Part shown: positions 63,075 to 64,000 of the stretch, one piece after another
Numbering within the stretch: position 1 is the stretch's first letter
Layout of the letters: every line of letters starts with the position of its first letter
Source: Microscillaceae bacterium
Lineage (GTDB): Bacteria; Bacteroidota; Bacteroidia; Cytophagales; Microscillaceae
Direction of reading: 5' to 3'
Length of the DNA: 64,000 nucleotides
Assembly: GCA_011390205.1 (NCBI GenBank)
Contig: JAABSX010000005.1
Coordinates: forward strand, 62,001 to 126,000
The notes under the pieces: generated by a model
Told to the model about the DNA's origin: nothing
Seen by the model: the letters and a program-made list of their open reading frames with translations, nothing else
Database searches by the model: none
Program-made: the position numbers and the translations under genes

Positions 63075-63689
63075 ATGCTCATATATGGTGCAGGAGAAAA
63101 CGCAGCCGTCATCTGGGAGGCATTAGAAAGTAAAAAAATAGAAGTAAAAGGCCTTTTTGATGACAGACCCAGCCAAGCCTTTTTCAAGGGGCTAAGGGTT
63201 TTATCAGGCTACCAGCCAGACTTTTGCCCTGGTGAGACACTGATTATCAGCATCGGAGACAATCAAACCAGGGCTCAGATAGCCTCCAAAATCGTGCATG
63301 CCTTTGCTCAGGTGATACATGAAAGGGCTTGCGTATCTCCTACAGCAGACATTGCCGAGGGGGCAGTCATCATGGCAGGTGCTGTGATACAGGCCTATGC
63401 CAAAATAGGCAAACATACCCTCCTAAATACCGCCTCTGTGATAGAGCATGATGCTTTGATAGGAGATTTCGTACACATTGCCCCTGGTGCAGTCTTGGGT
63501 GGGCGTGTGTGTATCGGAGATTTTTCACTCATCGGCTTAAATGCCTCTATTTTGCCTGGCATCAAGATAGGCAATCACTGCTGTATTGGGGCAGGGGCTG
63601 TAGTTACCAGAGATATTCCAGACAATGCCCTCGCTTGGGGAAACCCTGCAAGGATTAAAATACCTTACAAGAATGGGCTAAGTAGCTAA
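63075..63689 (+). CDS. PglD/NeuD-type sugar N-acetyltransferase
   Basis: 204 residues. A Rossmann-like N-terminus (MLIYGAGENAAVIWEALESK) is followed by a left-handed beta-helix built from hexapeptide repeats (ADIAEGAVIMAGAVIQAYAKIG). The catalytic His is expected in SVIEHDALIGDFVHIAPGA. The coenzyme A site lies in the last coils (GNHCCIGAGAVVTRDI). It fits the PglD family, which acetylates a UDP-4-amino sugar. It follows the transferase gene by 12 bp and precedes the aminotransferase gene by 72 bp, which would supply the 4-amino substrate. Confidence 0.9.
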   Translation: MLIYGAGENAAVIWEALESKKIEVKGLFDDRPSQAFFKGLRVLSGYQPDFCPGETLIISIGDNQTRAQIASKIVHAFAQVIHERACVSPTADIAEGAVIMAGAVIQAYAKIGKHTLLNTASVIEHDALIGDFVHIAPGAVLGGRVCIGDFSLIGLNASILPGIKIGNHCCIGAGAVVTRDIPDNALAWGNPARIKIPYKNGLSS

Positions 63690-63761
63690 TAATCAATAAT
63701 TTAAAACAACTAATGACATAACTCAACCCTGATATAGCATTTATTCAAAAAAAAATGATTC

Positions 63762-64000
63762 ATGCAATCCAAAAAAATATACCTCTCACCTCCGCACCTA
63801 AGCGGAAAAGAAATTGGCTACATCACCGAAGCAATGGCTCAAAACTGGGTCGCTCCTGTAGGTAAAAATTTAGATGATTTTGAGCAAGCCATTTGTAGAT
63901 TTACAAAAATCCCTCACTGCCTTGCACTCAATAGCGGCACCGCTGCACTGCACCTAGCACTACATCTGCTCGGCGTAAGTGAGGGGGATGTGGTGCTTTG
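63762..64000 (+). CDS. DegT/PglE-type sugar aminotransferase, N-terminal part (cut by window edge)
   Basis: 79 codons from the ATG at 63762 to the window end. The product begins MQSKKIYLSPPHLSG and includes NWVAPVGKNLDDFEQ and the PLP-domain segment CLALNSGTAALHLALHLLG, characteristic of the DegT/DnrJ/EryC1/StrS family. These PLP enzymes aminate keto-sugars, here probably a UDP-4-keto sugar used by the PglD-like enzyme before it. The catalytic Lys lies outside the window. It is probably co-transcribed with the two genes before it. Confidence 0.9.
   Translation, partial: MQSKKIYLSPPHLSGKEIGYITEAMAQNWVAPVGKNLDDFEQAICRFTKIPHCLALNSGTAALHLALHLLGVSEGDVVL

Noticed and set aside
1-64000. tRNA or rRNA genes
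   Set aside because: I scanned the intergenic spaces by eye and found no cloverleaf or rRNA-like sequence; a covariance search would be needed to exclude a tRNA fully.

Overview
The window comes from a low-GC member of the Bacteroidetes, most likely a cytophagalean. The evidence is a PorX-type response regulator/PglZ fusion, a 2,061-residue protein ending in a type IX secretion (T9SS) sorting domain, promoter -7 boxes of the TAnnTTTG type, a DUF4270 lipoprotein and a truncated GT5-like protein between panC and glmS, a Nudix/pyrE/DUF3822 neighbourhood, and several large TPR, CHAT and GAF/PAS proteins. I cannot name the genus. I see no rRNA, tRNA, CRISPR array, prophage or intact insertion sequence, so this looks like ordinary chromosome with a few accessory stretches.

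Layout. 1-3.3 kb: the N-terminus of lpxD, an HD-domain phosphohydrolase and divergent porX. 3.6-9.7 kb: dnaK with a strong terminator, a chagasin-like lipoprotein, a glycerol facilitator-type aquaporin, aspartate kinase, lumazine synthase and a membrane-anchored TPR protein. 9.8-14.3 kb: a 949-residue HAMP/GAF/PAS sensor without an output domain, divergent from a DASH-type cryptochrome. 14.6-17.1 kb: a VWA-like/HExxH protein followed by a MoxR-type ATPase. 17.2-19.8 kb: pyrD, a UbiA-like membrane protein and an overlapping methyltransferase. 19.9-29.3 kb: a co-directional minus-strand block holding a TPR protein with a degenerate histidine-kinase module, a large secreted TPR-CHAT protease candidate, a multi-TM GAF protein and an FAD amine oxidase. 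29.7-35.9 kb: the T9SS cargo protein.

36-50 kb holds housekeeping and small enzyme genes: an alpha/beta hydrolase, an alkyltransferase-like protein, a TrmN6-type methyltransferase, a LysM protein, an O-methyltransferase, an M16 peptidase, a LolA-like protein, pyrF, nuoD (alone, without other nuo genes), a methyltransferase, a 58-residue basic protein and a Nudix enzyme. 50-58 kb holds pyrE, fumarylacetoacetase, panC, the GT5-like protein, DUF4270 and glmS. 58.1-58.5 kb is a repeat-rich gene-poor stretch. 58.8-61.7 kb is a second TPR-CHAT protein, divergent from a single-domain response regulator. The window ends in a PglC/PglD/PglE-like sugar cluster, cut by the edge.

Functional links. PorX controls T9SS in relatives and the 2,061-residue protein is a predicted T9SS substrate. 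GlmS supplies the amino sugar used in lipid A (lpxD) and in UDP-amino sugars of the PglC/D/E type. The three pyr genes are scattered. The least explained part is the pair of exported CHAT proteases with the neighbouring TPR pseudo-kinase, the GAF membrane protein and a stand-alone receiver. Together with the output-less PAS sensor they suggest a signalling or proteolysis network without canonical kinases. That last step is inference.
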